Assembly: GCF_035594125.1 (NCBI RefSeq)
Contig: NC_087158.1
Span: 6,064,501-6,128,500, forward strand
Reading direction: 5' to 3'
DNA length: 64,000 nucleotides
DNA from: Scylla paramamosain
Taxonomy: Eukaryota; Arthropoda; Malacostraca; Decapoda; Portunidae
Part shown: positions 1 through 12,764 of the stretch, in pieces
How positions within the stretch are numbered: position 1 is the first letter of the stretch
How the letters are laid out: each line of letters begins with the position of its first letter
Translations under genes and position numbers: made by a program
Notes under the pieces: generated by a model
What the model saw: only the letters and a program-made list of their open reading frames with translations
What the model was told of the DNA's origin: nothing
Database searches by the model: none

Positions 1-1068
1 AAATTTAGGGAAATTATGTGAAAAAAAGAACATTATCAAAAAATTTATAGATTTTTTTCGGACTGTTATGTACCAAACCCTAAAGTGCATGCAAAGCCAC
101 CTATATATGGAAATTAAACGACTTTACAAGAAACCTGTCTTTTGAGTGTTTTTAAGCATGTTAGGCACCAAAACGATAAATACCATTGAAGTCACTCAAT
201 ATGGGAATCCAAAACAAAATTACTGAAAACATGTCTTCTCAGTGTTTTACGTAGAAAAACGCTAAAACGGATGGAAACCAACCAATAAGAAGAAATAGAA
301 AAACATCACCAAAAAGGTATATTTGGGTGTTTTTGAACTTGTTACCTACAAAAAACGCGAAAATGCCTGCAAAGCACTCTATATTGGGAAACAAAAGGAC
401 ATTATGAGAAACGTGTATAATGAGTGTTTTATAGTTTCACAAGATCCACAAGGCAAAAACAAAAACACAAAAAAACACAAAAACTCGTATATATGAAGAA
501 GTTTCTTAGAAACCAAAATGCTGAAACTCATAACACTCAAAATTGAAAAACAGAACAACCTTAGTAAATGCGTGTATTTTGAGTGTTTTTTTTTTCAGAT
601 TCTTAGTTAAAAAAAAAAACGAAATTCCATGCGAATATAGCTTTATGTGGGGAAAAAAATTACATTACCAGAAAAGTGTCTCTTGAGAGTTTTTGAGAGT
701 GTTAGGCAATAAAGCACTAAAAAGCAGGGCAATCACATTACATGGAAAAAAAACAGTTTATATGCGCTAAAACGCATGCAAAACACACTTTATATAGAAA
801 CAAAATAACATTACCAACAACAGGTATTTTGAGTGTTTTTTAATCATGTTATCTATAAAACCGCTTAAATACATGCTTAAAAACGCTTAAATACCTTATG
901 TTTAGAATAGAAAAGGATATTACGACAAACGTGTATTATGAATGTTTTTAAGTTCCTTAAGAACCAAAAAGCTAAAACCCACAAGTAACACTTTATTTAG
1001 ATATAAAATAAAATAAATAAATAAATAGAAAAATAGGAGTTTTTTATTTTTTTTTATTCATCTTCATA
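1..1068 (+). repeat. Partial unit at window start
   Basis: Begins inside M0 (the GGTACC start lies upstream) and runs M1 to M10. M7 is joined to M8 by a deletion at about 755-765, where the M7 segment ACATTACATGG passes directly into GCGCTAAAACGCATGC. Confidence 0.85.
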
Positions 1069-2161
1069 GGTACCGAGATGCCAAAATTCTGGCAAAATTC
1101 AGGGCAATTATGTGATAAAAGATCATTATTAAAAAAAGTTAATTTTAGCTTTTTTTCGGAGTCTTATTTACCAAACCCTAAAGTGCATGCAAAGCCACCT
1201 GTATGAGGAAATTAAACGACTTTACCAGAAACCTGTCTTTTGAGTGATTTTCAGCTTGTTAGGCATCAAAACGATAAATAATATGGAAGTCACTCTATAT
1301 GAGAATCCAAAACAAAATACTGAAAACGTGTCTTTTCTGTGTTTTAGGTAGAAAAACACTAAAACGGATGCAAACCAACCAATATGAAGAAAAAGAATAT
1401 TACCAAAAAGGTATATTTAGAGTGTTTTTAATCTTGTTACCTAAAAAAAGGTGAAAAAGGATGCAAAGCACTCTATATTGGGAAACAAAAGGACATTACG
1501 AGAAACGTGAATAATGAGTGTTTTATAGTTTCAAAAGAACCACAAGGCAAAAAACGCAAAAACTCGTGTATATAGAGGTTTCTTAGTTACCAAAATGCTG
1601 GTACTCATGAATAACACTCTTAAATGAGAAACATAACATCCTTACGAAATGCGTGTAATTGAGTGTTTTTCACATTCGTATTTACCAAAACCCCAAATTG
1701 CATGCAAAACTAGCTTTATGTTGGTAAAAAATGACATTACCAGAAAAGTGACTTTGGGTGTTTTTGAGCGTGTTAGGCAATAATACACTAAAAAGTAGAG
1801 CAATAACATTATATGGGAATGAAACCAACTTTTACCAAGAACTTGCCTTTAAGTTTTTTTGAGCTCCTTACCTACCAAAACGCTAAAATGAATGCAAAAC
1901 ACCCTTTATGGAGAATTAGAATAACATTACCAAAAACATGAATTTTGAGTGTTTTGATCATGATACCAATAAAAACGCGAAAATACATGCAAAGAACCCT
2001 ATGTTTGGGAAACGAAAGGACATTACGAGAATTGTGTATTATGAGTGTTTTTAAGTTCCTCAAGAACCAAAAAACTAAAACCAACAAATAGCACTCTTTA
2101 TAAAGAAAAAAATAAATAAATATAAAAAAAAAATAGCATTTTTTTTTTATTCATTTTCATA
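1069..2161 (+). repeat. 1.09 kb unit, full length
   Basis: Opens GGTACCGAGATGCC and contains M0 to M10 in order. M1 has CACCTGTATGAGG and the tail has an A-rich then T-rich tract at about 2100-2150. It does not fit cleanly into types A-G. Confidence 0.88.
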
Positions 2162-3278
2162 GGTACCGAGATGCCAATATTCTGGGAAAATTTTGGGCAA
2201 TTATGTGATACAAGGATATTATCAAAAAAGTTAAATTTAATTTTTTTTTTCGGACTGTTATGTACCAAACCCTAAAGTGCATCCAAAGCCACCTATATGG
2301 GGAAATTACACGACTTTACCAGAAAACTCTCTTTTGAGTGTTTTCTTTTTTAGCATGTTAGGCATCAAAAAGATAAATAATATGGAAGTCACTCAATATG
2401 GGAATGCAAAACAAAATTACCGAAAACGTGTCTTTTCCGTGTTTTACGTAGAAAAACGCTAAAACGGATGCAAACCAACCAATATGAAAAAATAGAATAA
2501 CGTTACCAAAAAGGTATATTTTGAGAGTTTTTGAGCCTGTTAACCACAAAAAACGCGAAAATGGATGCAAAGCACTCTATATTCGAAAACAAAAGGACAT
2601 TACGAGAAACGTGTATAATGAGTGTTTTATGGTTTCACAAGAATCACAGGGCAAAAAACGCAAAAACTCGTATATATGGATAAGTATCTTAGATACCAAA
2701 ATGCTGAAACTCATGAATAACACTCTTAATTGAGAAACATAACAACCTTACTAAATGCGTGTATTTAGAGAGCTTTTCACATTCTTAGTTACCAAAACCC
2801 CAAATTACATGCAAAACCAGATTTATGTGGGAAAAAATGACATTCCCAGAAAGGTGTCTTTTGAGTGTTTTTGAGCGTAATAGGATATAAAGCACTAAAA
2901 AGCAGGGGAATCACATTAAAATCGAATAAAACCACTTTTTATCAAGAACTTGCCATAAGTGTTTTTGAGCTCCTTATATACCAAAACACTAAAACGCCTG
3001 CAAAACACACTTTATGGAGAAACAGAATAACATTACCAAAAACATGTATTTTGAGTGTTTTTGATCATGTTAACCATAAAAACGCTTGAATACATAAAAA
3101 GAACCTTATGTTTGGGAAACGAAAGGACATTACGAGAAATGTGTATTATGAGTGTTTTTTTTAAGTTCCTTAAGTAGCAAAAAGCTAAAGCCCACAAATA
3201 ACACTTTTTATTTAGAAAAAATAGATAAATAAATAAAAAAAATAGATTTTTTTTTTTTTTTTGTCATTCATCTTCATA
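2162..3278 (+). repeat. Reference 1.1 kb unit with its eleven monomers
   Basis: An intact unit used here to define the monomers: M0 2162-2262, M1 2263-2362, M2 2363-2447, M3 2448-2540, M4 2541-2693, M5 2694-2789, M6 2790-2882, M7 2883-2978, M8 2979-3070, M9 3071-3174, M10 3175-3278. Most share a TACCAAAACGCTAAAA-like start, an ATGCAAA core, an ACATTACCAAAAA-like middle and a GAGTGTTTTT box. M4 carries about 45 extra bases (AAAACGCAAAAACTCGTGTA region). M10 keeps only the first half and then becomes an A-rich and T-rich tract. M0 is the most diverged, but keeps ACATTATCAAAAA followed by a T-rich box in the matching places. Confidence 0.85.
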
Positions 3279-3568
3279 GGTACCGACATGACAAAATTCT
3301 GAGAAAATTCAGGGCAATTATATGATAAAAGAATATTATCAAAAAAGTTGATTTTAGCTTTTTTTTCGGAATGTTAAGTACCAAACCCTAAAGAGCATGC
3401 AAAGCCTCCTATATGAGGAAAGGACATTACGAGAAACGTGTATTATGAGTGTTTTTAAATTCATTAAGTACCAAAAACCTAAAAGCCACAAATAACTCTT
3501 TATTGAGAAAAAAAATAAAAATAAATAAAAAACACGATATTTTCTTTTCTTTCTTATTTATCTTCACA
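3279..3568 (+). repeat. Truncated 290 bp unit (M0-M1 joined to M9-M10)
   Basis: The M1 segment CCTATATGAGGAAA runs straight into GGACATTACGAGAAACG, which belongs to M9. The joint at about 3415-3425 removes M2 to M8. Both parents carry GGAAA-type sequence at the joint, so microhomology or slippage between monomers is plausible. Confidence 0.85.
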
Positions 3569-4651
3569 GGTACCGAGATGCAAAAAATCGGGCAAAATTA
3601 ATGAAATTTTGTTAAATAAGAACATTATCAAAAAAGTTAATTTTAGCTTCTTTTTTTTTCGACTGTTCATCAAACGTCTTTGTCAGAAAACTGTCTTATG
3701 AGTGTATTTCAGCATGTTAGACACCAAAACGATAAATAACATGGAAGTCACTCTATATGGGAATCCAAAACAAAATTACTGAAAACGTGTCTTTTCGGTG
3801 TTTTACGTAGAAAAACGCTAAAACGGATGCAAAGCAACCAATATGAAAAAATAAAATAGAATAACATTACCAAAAAGGTATACTTTGAGTGTTTTTGAGC
3901 TTTTTACCTACAAAAAAAGGTGAAAATGGACGAAAAGCACTCCCTATTCGGAAACAAAAAAGGACATTATGAGAAACGTGTATAATGAGTGTCTTATTAT
4001 TTTCGAGCAAAAGAACTTGCTGTTCACAAGAACTAAAAGGCAAAAAACGCAAAAAACTCGTGTATATAAAGAAGTTTCTTAGATACCAAAATGCTGAAAC
4101 TCATGAATAACAATCTTAATTGAGAAACAGAACAACCTTACCAAAAGCGTGTATTTTCAGTGTTTTTCACATTCTTAGCAAAATCCCAAATAGCATGCGA
4201 AACTAGCTTTATGTTGGAAAAAAAATGACGTTACCAGAAGTGTCTTTTGCGTGTTTTTGAGCGTGTTAGGCAATAAAGCACTAAAAAGCAGGGCAATCAC
4301 ATTATATGAGAATAAAACCAACTTTGACCAAGAACTTGCCATTATGTGTTTTTGAGATATACCAAAACGCTAAAACGCATGCAAAACACTCCTTTATAGA
4401 GAAGCAGAAAAACATTACAAAAAATATGTGTTTTAAGTGTTTTTGATCATGTTACCTATAAAAACACTTAAATACATGCAAAGAACCCTATCTTTGGGAA
4501 ACGAAAGGACATTACGAGAAACGTGTATTATGACTGTTTTTAAGTTCCTTAAGTACCAAAACGTTAAAACCCACAAATAACACTCTTTAAAGAGAAAAAA
4601 AAAAATAAAAAAATAAATAAAAAATAACATTTTTTTGTATTGATTTTTATA
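3569..4651 (+). repeat. D/F-like unit with M1 deletion
   Basis: Starts CACAGGTACC with the GTTAAATAAGAACATT signature of type D. The first half of M1 is missing at about 3667, where CGACTGTT joins CATCAAACGTC. M4 is of F type, with the CTTATTATTTTCG insertion and a degraded hairpin at about 4015-4040. Confidence 0.75.
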
Positions 4652-5761
4652 AGTACCGAGATGCCAAAATTCTGCCAAAATTCAGGGAATTTATGTGGAA
4701 AAAAAAACATTATCAAAAAAGTTTATTATAGTTTTTTTTTCGGATTGTTATTTACCAAAAACTAAAGTGCATGCAAAGCCAACTATATTAGGAAATTAAA
4801 CACCTTTACCAGAAACCTGTCTTTTCAGTGTTTTTCAGCATGTTAGGCAACAAACTGATCAATAATATGAAGTCATTCATTATGTGAATCCAAAACAAAA
4901 TTACTGTAAAACGTGTTTTCTCAGTGTTTTATGTAGAAAAAACGCTAAAACGGATGCAAAGCAACGAATATGAAGAAATAGAATAACATTACCAAAAAGT
5001 GTTTTTGAGCTTTTTACCTACAAAAAACGAGAAAATGGATGTAAAAGCAATGTATATTGGGAAGCAAAAGGACATTTAGAGAAACGTGTATAATGATTGT
5101 TTTATAGTTTCACAAGAACCACAAGACAAAAAACACAAAAACTCGTGTGTATAGAGAAGTTTCTTACATACCAAAATGCTGAAATGCATGAATAACACTT
5201 TTAATTGAGAAACAGAGCTACCTTACCAAATGTGTGTATTTTGAGTGTTTTTCACATTCTTAGTTACGAAAATCCCAAATTACATGCGAAAATAGGTTTA
5301 TGTGGGAAAAAAAAAATATTACCAGAAAAGTGTCTTTTGAGAGTTCTTGAGCGTGATATGCAACAAAGCACTAAAAAGCAGAACAATCACTTTACATGGG
5401 AATAAAACCAACTTTTACGAAGAACTTGCCTTTAAGTGTTTTTTTTTAACTCCTTACATACCAAAACGCTAAAACGCGTGTAAAACACCCTTTATGGAGA
5501 AACTTAGTAATATTACCAAAAAACATGTATTTTGAGTATTTTTGATCATGTTATTTATAAAAACGCTTAAATACATGCAAAGATCTTCATGTTTGGGAAA
5601 CGAAAGGATATTACGAGAAACGTGTATTATGAGTGTTTTCAAGTTCCTTAAGTACCAAAAAAAGCTAAAACCCACAAATAACACTCTTTATAGAAAAAAA
5701 TACATAAATAAAATGAAATAATTTATTTATTTATTTTTTTTTTTTGTTATTCATCTTCATA
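4652..5761 (+). repeat. A-like unit
   Basis: Starts AGTACCGAGATGCC. Head and M1 match the unit at 39,959 (GGAATTTATGTGGAAAA, CGGATTGTTATTTACC), and M2 has the type A ending ATGTGAATCC. Confidence 0.78.
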
Positions 5762-6703
5762 GGTACTAAGATGCCAAAATATTGGCAATATTCTTGGGGA
5801 ATCGAAAACAAAATTACTGAAAACGTGTCTTTTCGGTGTTTTACGTAGAAAAACGCTAAAACGGATGCAAACCAACCAATATGAAGAAATAAAATAACAT
5901 TACCAAAAAGGTATATTTTGAGTATTTTTGAGCTTGTTACCTACAAAAAACGCGAAAATGGATGCAAAGCACTCACTATTGGGAAAGAAAAGGACATTAC
6001 GAGAAACGTGTATAATGAGAGTCTTATTATTTTCGGGCTAAAGAACTTTTGGTTCATAAGATCCACTAGGCAAAAAACGCAAAAACTCGTGTATATAAAG
6101 ATGTTTCTTCGATACCAAAATGCTGAAACTCATGAATAATAATCTTAATTGAGAAACAGAGCAACATTACCAAATGCGTGTATTTTGAGTGTTTTTTTCA
6201 CATTCATAGTTAGCAAAACCCCAAATAGTATGCGAAACTAGCTTTATGTGGAAAAAAAATGACATTACCAGAAGTGTCTTAACAAGAGATGTCTTTTGAG
6301 TGTTTTTGAGCGTGTTAGGCAATAAAGCACTAAAAACCAGGGCATTACATTGGAATATTACATTGGAATGAAACCAACTTTTACGAAGAACTTGCCTTGA
6401 AGTGTTTTTCAGCTCCTTACATACCAAATCGCTAAAACGCATGCAAAACACTCCTTTATGTAGATGCAAAATAACATTACCAAAAACAAGTGTTTTTGAG
6501 TGTTTTTTTTTATCATGTTACCTATAAAAACGCTTAAATACATGCAAAGATCCCTATATTTGGGAAACGAAAGGACATTACGAGAAATGTGTATTATGAA
6601 TATTTTTAAGTTCCTTAAGTACCAAAACGTTAAAACCTACGAATAACACTCTTTATAGAGAAAAAAAAATAGCATTTTTATTTTTTTGTTATTGATGTTC
6701 ATA
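5762..6703 (+). repeat. Short F unit, 942 bp
   Basis: Head fuses to M2: GGCAATATTCTTGGGGAATC near 5785-5803 skips most of M0, all of M1 and the start of M2. The same fusion occurs at 13,800 and 37,738. M4 has the F-type CTTATTATTTTCGGGC insertion. Confidence 0.85.
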
Positions 6704-8407
6704 GGTACCAAGATGCCAAAATTCAGGGAAATTATGTGGAAAAGAGAACATTATCAAAAAAGTTAATTTTACCTCTTTTTTTCGGAGTTATGTACCAAAC
6801 CATAAAGTGTATGCAAAGAAACCTATTTGGGAAAATTTAACGACTTTACAAGAAACCTGTCTTTTAAGTGTTTTTCCGAATGTTAGGCACCAAAACGATA
6901 GATAATATGAAAGTCACTCTGTAAAGAAATCCAAAACAAAATGACTGAAAACGTGTCTTTTAAAAGATGTACGTAGAAAAACGCTAAAACGGAGGCAAAC
7001 CAACCAATATGAAAAAATAAAATAACATTACCAGAAAAGTATATTTTGTGTGTTTTTGAGCTTGTTACACAAAAAAAAAAACGCAAAAATGGTTGCAAAG
7101 CACTGTATATTAGGAAAAAAAAAGGACATAACGAGAAACGTGTATAATGAGTGTTTTATAGTTTCACCAGAATCACAAGGCAAAAAACGCAAAAACTCGT
7201 CTGTGTGGAAAAGTTTCTAAGATACCAAAATGCTGAAACTCATGAATAACACTCTTAATCAAGAAACAGAGCAACCCTACTAAATGCTTGTATTTTCAGT
7301 GTTTTTAACATTCTTAGTTACCAAAATCCCAAATTCCATGCAAAATTAGCTTTATGAGGGAAAAAAATGATATTAACAGAAAAGTGCCTGAGTGTTTTTG
7401 AGCGTGTTAGGCAATAAAGCACCAAAAAGCAGGGCAATCACATTACATGGGAATAAAACCAGCTTTTACGAAGAACTTGCCTTTTAGTGTTTTTGACACG
7501 CATTTAGTAAGGTTGTTCTGTTTCTCAATTAAGAGTGTTATTCATGAGTTTCAGCATTTTGGTATGTAGAAAACTTCTCCATATACACGAGTTTTTGCGT
7601 TTTTTTGCCTTGTGTTTTTTTAGAACTATAAAACATTCATTATACACTTTTCTTGCAATGTCCCTTTATTTCCCAATATAGAGTGCTTTGTGTCAATTTT
7701 TGCCTTTTTTTGTAGATAATAAGCTCAAAAACACTTAAAACATACATTTTTGGTAATGTTTTTCTGCTTCTTGATATTAGTTGGTTTGCATCAGTTTTAG
7801 CGTTTTTCTACGTAAAACATTGAGAGACACGTTTTCAGTAATTTTCTTTTGGATTCCCACATAGAGTGAGATCCTTATTATTTATCGTTTTGGTGCCTAA
7901 CATGCTGAAAAACACTTAAAAGACAGATTTATGGTAAGGTCTTTAATTTACTCATATGCGAGGCCTTCCATGTCTTTTGAGTGTTTTTGAGTGTATTACA
8001 CAATAAAGCACTAAAAGGAAAGGCAATCACATTACTCGTACATTGGAAAAAAAAACAAATTTTACCAGGAAATTGCTTGCCTTTAATTGTTTATGAGCTC
8101 CTTACATACCAAAACGCTAAAACGCATGCAAAATATATTTTATATAGAAACAGAATAATATTAGCAAATACATGTATTTTCAGTGTTTTTGATCATGTTA
8201 TCTATAAAAACGCTTAAATACATGCAAAGAACCTTGTGGTTGGGAAACGAAAGGACATTACGAGAAACGTGTATTGAGTGTTTTTTAAGTTCCTTCAGTA
8301 CCTAAAAGCTAAAACCCACAAATAACACTTTATTTAGAAAAAAAAAAAAATAATAAACAAAAAAAAATAAAAAAATTTGATTTTTTTTTTTTGTATTCAT
8401 CCAAAAA
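6704..8407 (+). repeat. G unit carrying inverted segment I-1
   Basis: Type G head and M1 (CCATAAAGTGTATGC, TTTGGGAAAATTTAACGAC, TTTACAAG). M0 to M7 run to about 7496, then segment I, then M6 end/M7 to M10 again. Part of M6 and M7 is therefore present on both sides of the inversion. Confidence 0.85.
7497..7971 (-). repeat. Inverted segment I-1 (reverse C-type M5 to M1)
   Basis: Forward M7 reads GTGTTTTTGA and then switches to CACGCATTTAGTAAGG, the complement of M5. The complement continues through M4, M3, M2 and part of M1 until TTCCATG, where forward M6 resumes at TCTTTTGAGTG. Internal variants (complements of GAACTCACTCTAT-like, TTGATACAAAG-like and GAAAAGTGTATAATGA) identify a C-type donor. 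Confidence 0.88.
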
Positions 8408-9481
8408 GGTACCGAGATGCCAAAATTCTGCCAAAATTCAGGGAATTTATGTGGGAAAAAGAACATCATCAAAAAAGTTAATTATAGCTTTTTTTTTCGG
8501 ATTGTTATGTACCAAACCCTAAAGTGCATGTAAAGCCACCTATATAGGGAAGTTAAACGACTTTACCAGAAACCTGTCTTTTCAGTTTTTATCAGCATGT
8601 TAGGCACCAAAACAATAAATAATATGGAAGTCAGTCAATATGTGAATCCAAAACAAAATTACTGAAAACGTGTCTTTTTAGTGTTTTACGTAGAAAAACG
8701 CTAAAGCCGATGCAAACCAACCTATATGAAGCAATAGAATAACATTACTAAAAAGATATATTTTGAGAGATTTTGAGCTTGTTAACTACAAAATAATGAA
8801 AAAAATGGATGTAAAACACTCTATATGAGGAAACAAAAGGACATTACGAGAAACGTGTATAATGAGTTTTTTTTATAGTTTTAAAAGAACCACAAGGCAA
8901 TGAACGCAAAAAATCGTGTATATTGAGAAATTTCTTACATACCAAAATGATGAAATGCATGAATAATAACACTTTTAATCGATAAACAGAACTACCTTAC
9001 CAAATTGTGTATTTTGAGTGTTTTCACATTCTTAGTTACGAAAATGCTAAATTACATGCGAAACTACCTTAATATGGGGAAAAAAATGACATTACAAAAA
9101 AAGTGTCTTTTTAGTGTTTTTGAGCGTGAAATGCAACAAAGCACTAAAAAGCAGAATAATCACATTACATGGGAATAAAATCAACTTTTACGAAGAACTT
9201 GCCTTTAAGTGTTTTTTAACTCCTTACATACCAAATCGCTAAAACGCATACAAAACACCCTATATGGAGAAACAGAATAACATTACCAAAAACATGTATT
9301 TTGAGTGTTTTTGATCATGTAACCTATAAAAACGCTTAAATACATATAAAGAACCCTATGTTTGTATAACGAAAGGATGTTACGAAAATCGTGTATTATG
9401 AGTGTTTTTAAGTACCAAAAAGCTAAAACCCACAAATAACTCTTTATAGAGAGAAAAAAAAAATTGTTATTAATCTTCATA
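8408..9481 (+). repeat. Unit A
   Basis: Signature: head TTCTGCCAAAATTCAGGG, M1 CCTATATAGGGAAGTTAAAC, M2 ending ATGTGAATCC, M5 with GAAATGCATGAATAA. It follows segment I directly, as in S2, S3 and S5. Confidence 0.87.
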
Positions 9482-10622
9482 GATACCGAGATGCCAAAAT
9501 TCTGGCAAAATTCATGAAATTTTTGTAAAAAAAAATCATTATAAAAAAAATTAATTTTAGCTTTTTTCCGGAGTTATGTACAAACTCTGAAGTGCATGCA
9601 AATCCACCTATATGGGGAAATTACACGACTTTACCAGAAACCTGTCTTTTGAGTGTTTTTCAACAATATTACTTAAAACGTGTCTTTTCAGTGATTTACA
9701 TAGAAAAACGCTAAAACGGATGCAAACCAACCAATATGAAGAAATAGAATAACATTACCAAAAAGATATATTTTGATGTGTTTTTGAGTTTGTTACCTAC
9801 AAAAAAAAATGCAAAAATGGATGGAAAGCACTTAATATTGGCAAAGAAAAAACGTTTCTCATACACGAGAAACGTGTATGAGTGTTTTATAGTTTGACAA
9901 GAACCACAAGGTAAAAAACTCAAAAAACTCGTGTACATAAAGAAGTTTCTTACATACCAAAAAGCTGCAACTCATGAATAACGCTTTTAATTTTGAAACA
10001 GAAAAACCTTACCATATGTGTGTATTAGAAAAGTTTATTATATACCAAAATGCTGAAACTCATGAATAACACTTTTCATTAAGAAATAGAACAACCTTAC
10101 TAAATGCCTGTGTTTTGAGTTTTTTTTGACATTCTTAGTTACCAAAACCCCAAATTCCATGTAAAACTAGCTTTATGTGGGAAAAAAAAAATGATATTAC
10201 CAGAAAAGTGTCTTTTGAGTGTTTTTGATTGTGTTAGGCAATAAAGCACTAAAAACCAGGGCAATCACATTACATGGGAATAAAAACAACTTTAACGAAG
10301 AACTTGCCTTTAAGTGTTTTTGAGCTCATTACATACCAAAACGCTAAAAGGCATGCAAAACATCTTTTACGGAGAAACAGAATAAATTTACCAAAAATAT
10401 ATATTTTGAGTGTTTTTGATCATGTTATCTATAAAAACGCTTAAATACATGCAAAGAACTTTATGTTTGCGAAAAGAAAGGACATTACGAGAAATGTGTA
10501 TAATGTGTTTTTAAGTTACTTAAGTACCAAAAAGCTAAAATCCACAAATAACAGTCTTTATTTAGAAAAAAAATAAGAAAATTAAAAAAAATAGGATTAT
10601 TTTTTTGTTATTCATCTTTATA
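9482..10622 (+). repeat. Unit B with duplicated M5
   Basis: Signature: CCGGAGTTATGTACAAACTC, GAAATTACACGAC and a shortened M2 (CAACAATATTACTTAAAACG). M5 is duplicated (about 9950-10,090), giving two successive GCTGAAACTCATGAATAAC-like stretches. A private hairpin lies at 9858-9882. Confidence 0.87.
9858..9882. repeat. 10-bp hairpin in unit B
   Basis: CTCATACACG, loop AGAAA, CGTGTATGAG: a perfect 10-bp inverted repeat. Sister units have GGACATTACGAGAAACGTG or a variant here, so the left arm is new and is the complement of the right arm. Confidence 0.9.
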
Positions 10623-11689
10623 GGTACCGAGATGCCAAAATTCTGGGAAAATTCAGGGCTATTATATCATAAAACAAAAATTATCAAAAAAGTTAATTTT
10701 AGCTTTTTTTTTCGGACTTATGTACCAAACCCTAAAGTGCATCCAAAGACTCCTATATGGGGAAATTAAACGACCTTACCAGAAATCTGTTTTTTGAGTG
10801 TTTTCAGCATGTTAGGCACGAAAAAGATAAATAATAAGGAACTCACTCTATATGAGAATCCAAAACAAAATTGCTGAAAACATGTTTTTTCTTTGTTTTC
10901 CGTAGAAAAAACGCTAAAACTAATGCAAACCTACAAATATTAAGATATAGAAAAACATTACCAAAAAAGGTATATCTTGAGTGTTTTTGAGCTTGTTACC
11001 TACAAAAAACGCGAAAATTGATCCAAAGCACTTTATATTCGGAAACAAAAGGACATTGTAAGAAAAGTGTATAATGAGTGCTTTATAGTTCAGAAGAACC
11101 AAAAGGCAAAAAATGCAAAATGCTAAAACTCATGTATAACACTTTTAACTGAGAAAAAGAGTAACCTACTAAATGCGTGTATTTTGAGTGCTTTTAACAT
11201 TCTTAGTTACCAAAACCCCAAATTACATGCGAAAATAGATTTGTGGGCAAAAAAATGATTTACCAGAAAAGTGTCTTTTGAGTGTTTTTGAGCGTGATAG
11301 GGAATAAAGCACTAAAAAGGAGGGCAATCACATTACATTGGAGTAAAACGAATTTTTACCAAGAACTTGCCTTTAAGTGTTTTTGAGCTCCTTATATACC
11401 AAAACACTAAAACGCATGCAAAACACACTTTTTGGTTAAACAGAATAACATTACCAAAAACATGTATTTTGAGTGTTTTTGATCATGTTACCAATAAAAA
11501 CGCTTAAATACATGCAAAGAATACTTTTTTTTAGAAAAACGAAAGGAGTTTACGAGAAATGTGTATTATGAGTGTTTTTAAGTTCATTCATTACAAAATA
11601 GCTAAAAGCCACAAATAACACTCTTTATTGAAAAACAATAAATAAATTTAAAAAAAATACATTTTTTTTCTTTCTTATTCATCTTCACA
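10623..11689 (+). repeat. Unit C
   Basis: Signature: head GGGCTATTATATCATAAAAC, M1 GACCTTACCAGAAATCTG, M2 AATAAGGAACTCACTCTAT, M4 ACATTGTAAGAAAAGTGT. C-type M1-M5 is the best match to the source of the inverted I segments. Confidence 0.86.
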
Positions 11690-12764
11690 GGTACCGATAT
11701 GCCAAAATTCGGGCAAAATTCAGGAAATTATGTGAAATAAGAACATTGTCAAAAAAGTTAAATTTATCTTTTTTTTCGGACTGTTATGTACCAAACCTAT
11801 AAAGTGCATGCAAAGCCACCTATAAAAGTAAATTAAACGTCTTAGCCAGAAAACGGTCTTATGAGTGTATTTCAGCATCTTAGGAACAAACATGGAAGTC
11901 AGTCTATATGGGAATCCAAAACAAAATTACTAAAAACGCGTTTTTTCCGTGTTTTACGTAGAAAACACTAAAACGGATGCAATCCAACCAATATGAAGAA
12001 ATAAAATAACATTACCAAAAAGGTATATTTTGAGTGTTTTTGAAATTGTTACCTACAAAAACTTGAAAATGGATGGAAAGCACTCTATATTAGGAAGGAA
12101 AAGGACATTACGAGAAACGTGTATAATGAGTGTTTTATAGTTTCACAAGATCTATGAGGCAAAAACCGTAAAATCTCGTGTGTATAGAGAAGTTTCTTAC
12201 ATTCTAAAATGCTGAAACTCTGGAACAACACTCTTAATTGAGAAAGGGAACAATCTTACTAAATGCGTGTATTTTGAGTGCTTTTCACATTCTTAGTTAC
12301 CAAAACCCCAAATTGTATGCGAAACCAGCTTTATGTGGGAAAAAAAAATGACATTACCAGAAAAAGATGTCTTTTGAGTGTTTTTGAGCGTGTTAGGCAA
12401 TAAAGGACTAAAAAGCAGGGCAAACACATTACATTAGAATAAATCCAATTTTTAACAAGAACTTGCGTTTAAGTGTTTTTGAGCTCCTTATGTACCAAAA
12501 CACTAAAACTCATGCAAAATACACTTGATGGTGAAACAGAAGAACATTATCAAAAACATGTATTTTGAGTGTTTTTGATCATGTTGCTAATAAAAACGCT
12601 TAAATACATGCAAAGAACCCTATTTTTGGGAAACGAAAGGACATTACGAAAAATGTGTATTATGATTGTTTTTAAGTTCCTTAAGTACAAAAAAACTAAA
12701 ACTCACAAATAGAGAAAAAATAAATAAATAAAAAAAATACATTTTTTTTTTATTCATCTACATA
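11690..12764 (+). repeat. Unit D
   Basis: Signature: TTCACAGGTACC, GTGAAATAAGAACATT, AAACGTCTTAGCCAGAAAAC and CTTATGAGTGTATTTCAGC. The tail before it (TTTTTTCTTTCTTATTC) is typical of D starts. Confidence 0.86.

Noticed and set aside
2100..2160. A-rich tract at unit ends as a poly(A) tail of a retroposon (SINE/LINE)
   Set aside because: It is followed by a T-run and lies at every unit boundary in tandem, with no target-site duplication or pol III promoter boxes that I could recognise.
2263..2285. CCCTAAA heptamer in most M1 monomers (plant-type telomere motif)
   Set aside because: Only one heptamer per 1.1 kb unit, never in tandem. It is part of ACCAAACCCTAAAGTGCATG and is likely a coincidence; not used to assign the organism.
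7497..7971. Inverted segments as terminal inverted repeats of a foldback transposon
   Set aside because: Their content is ordinary array sequence (M5-M1 of type C). There are no terminal repeats, target-site duplications or transposase, only flanking duplicated M6/M7.
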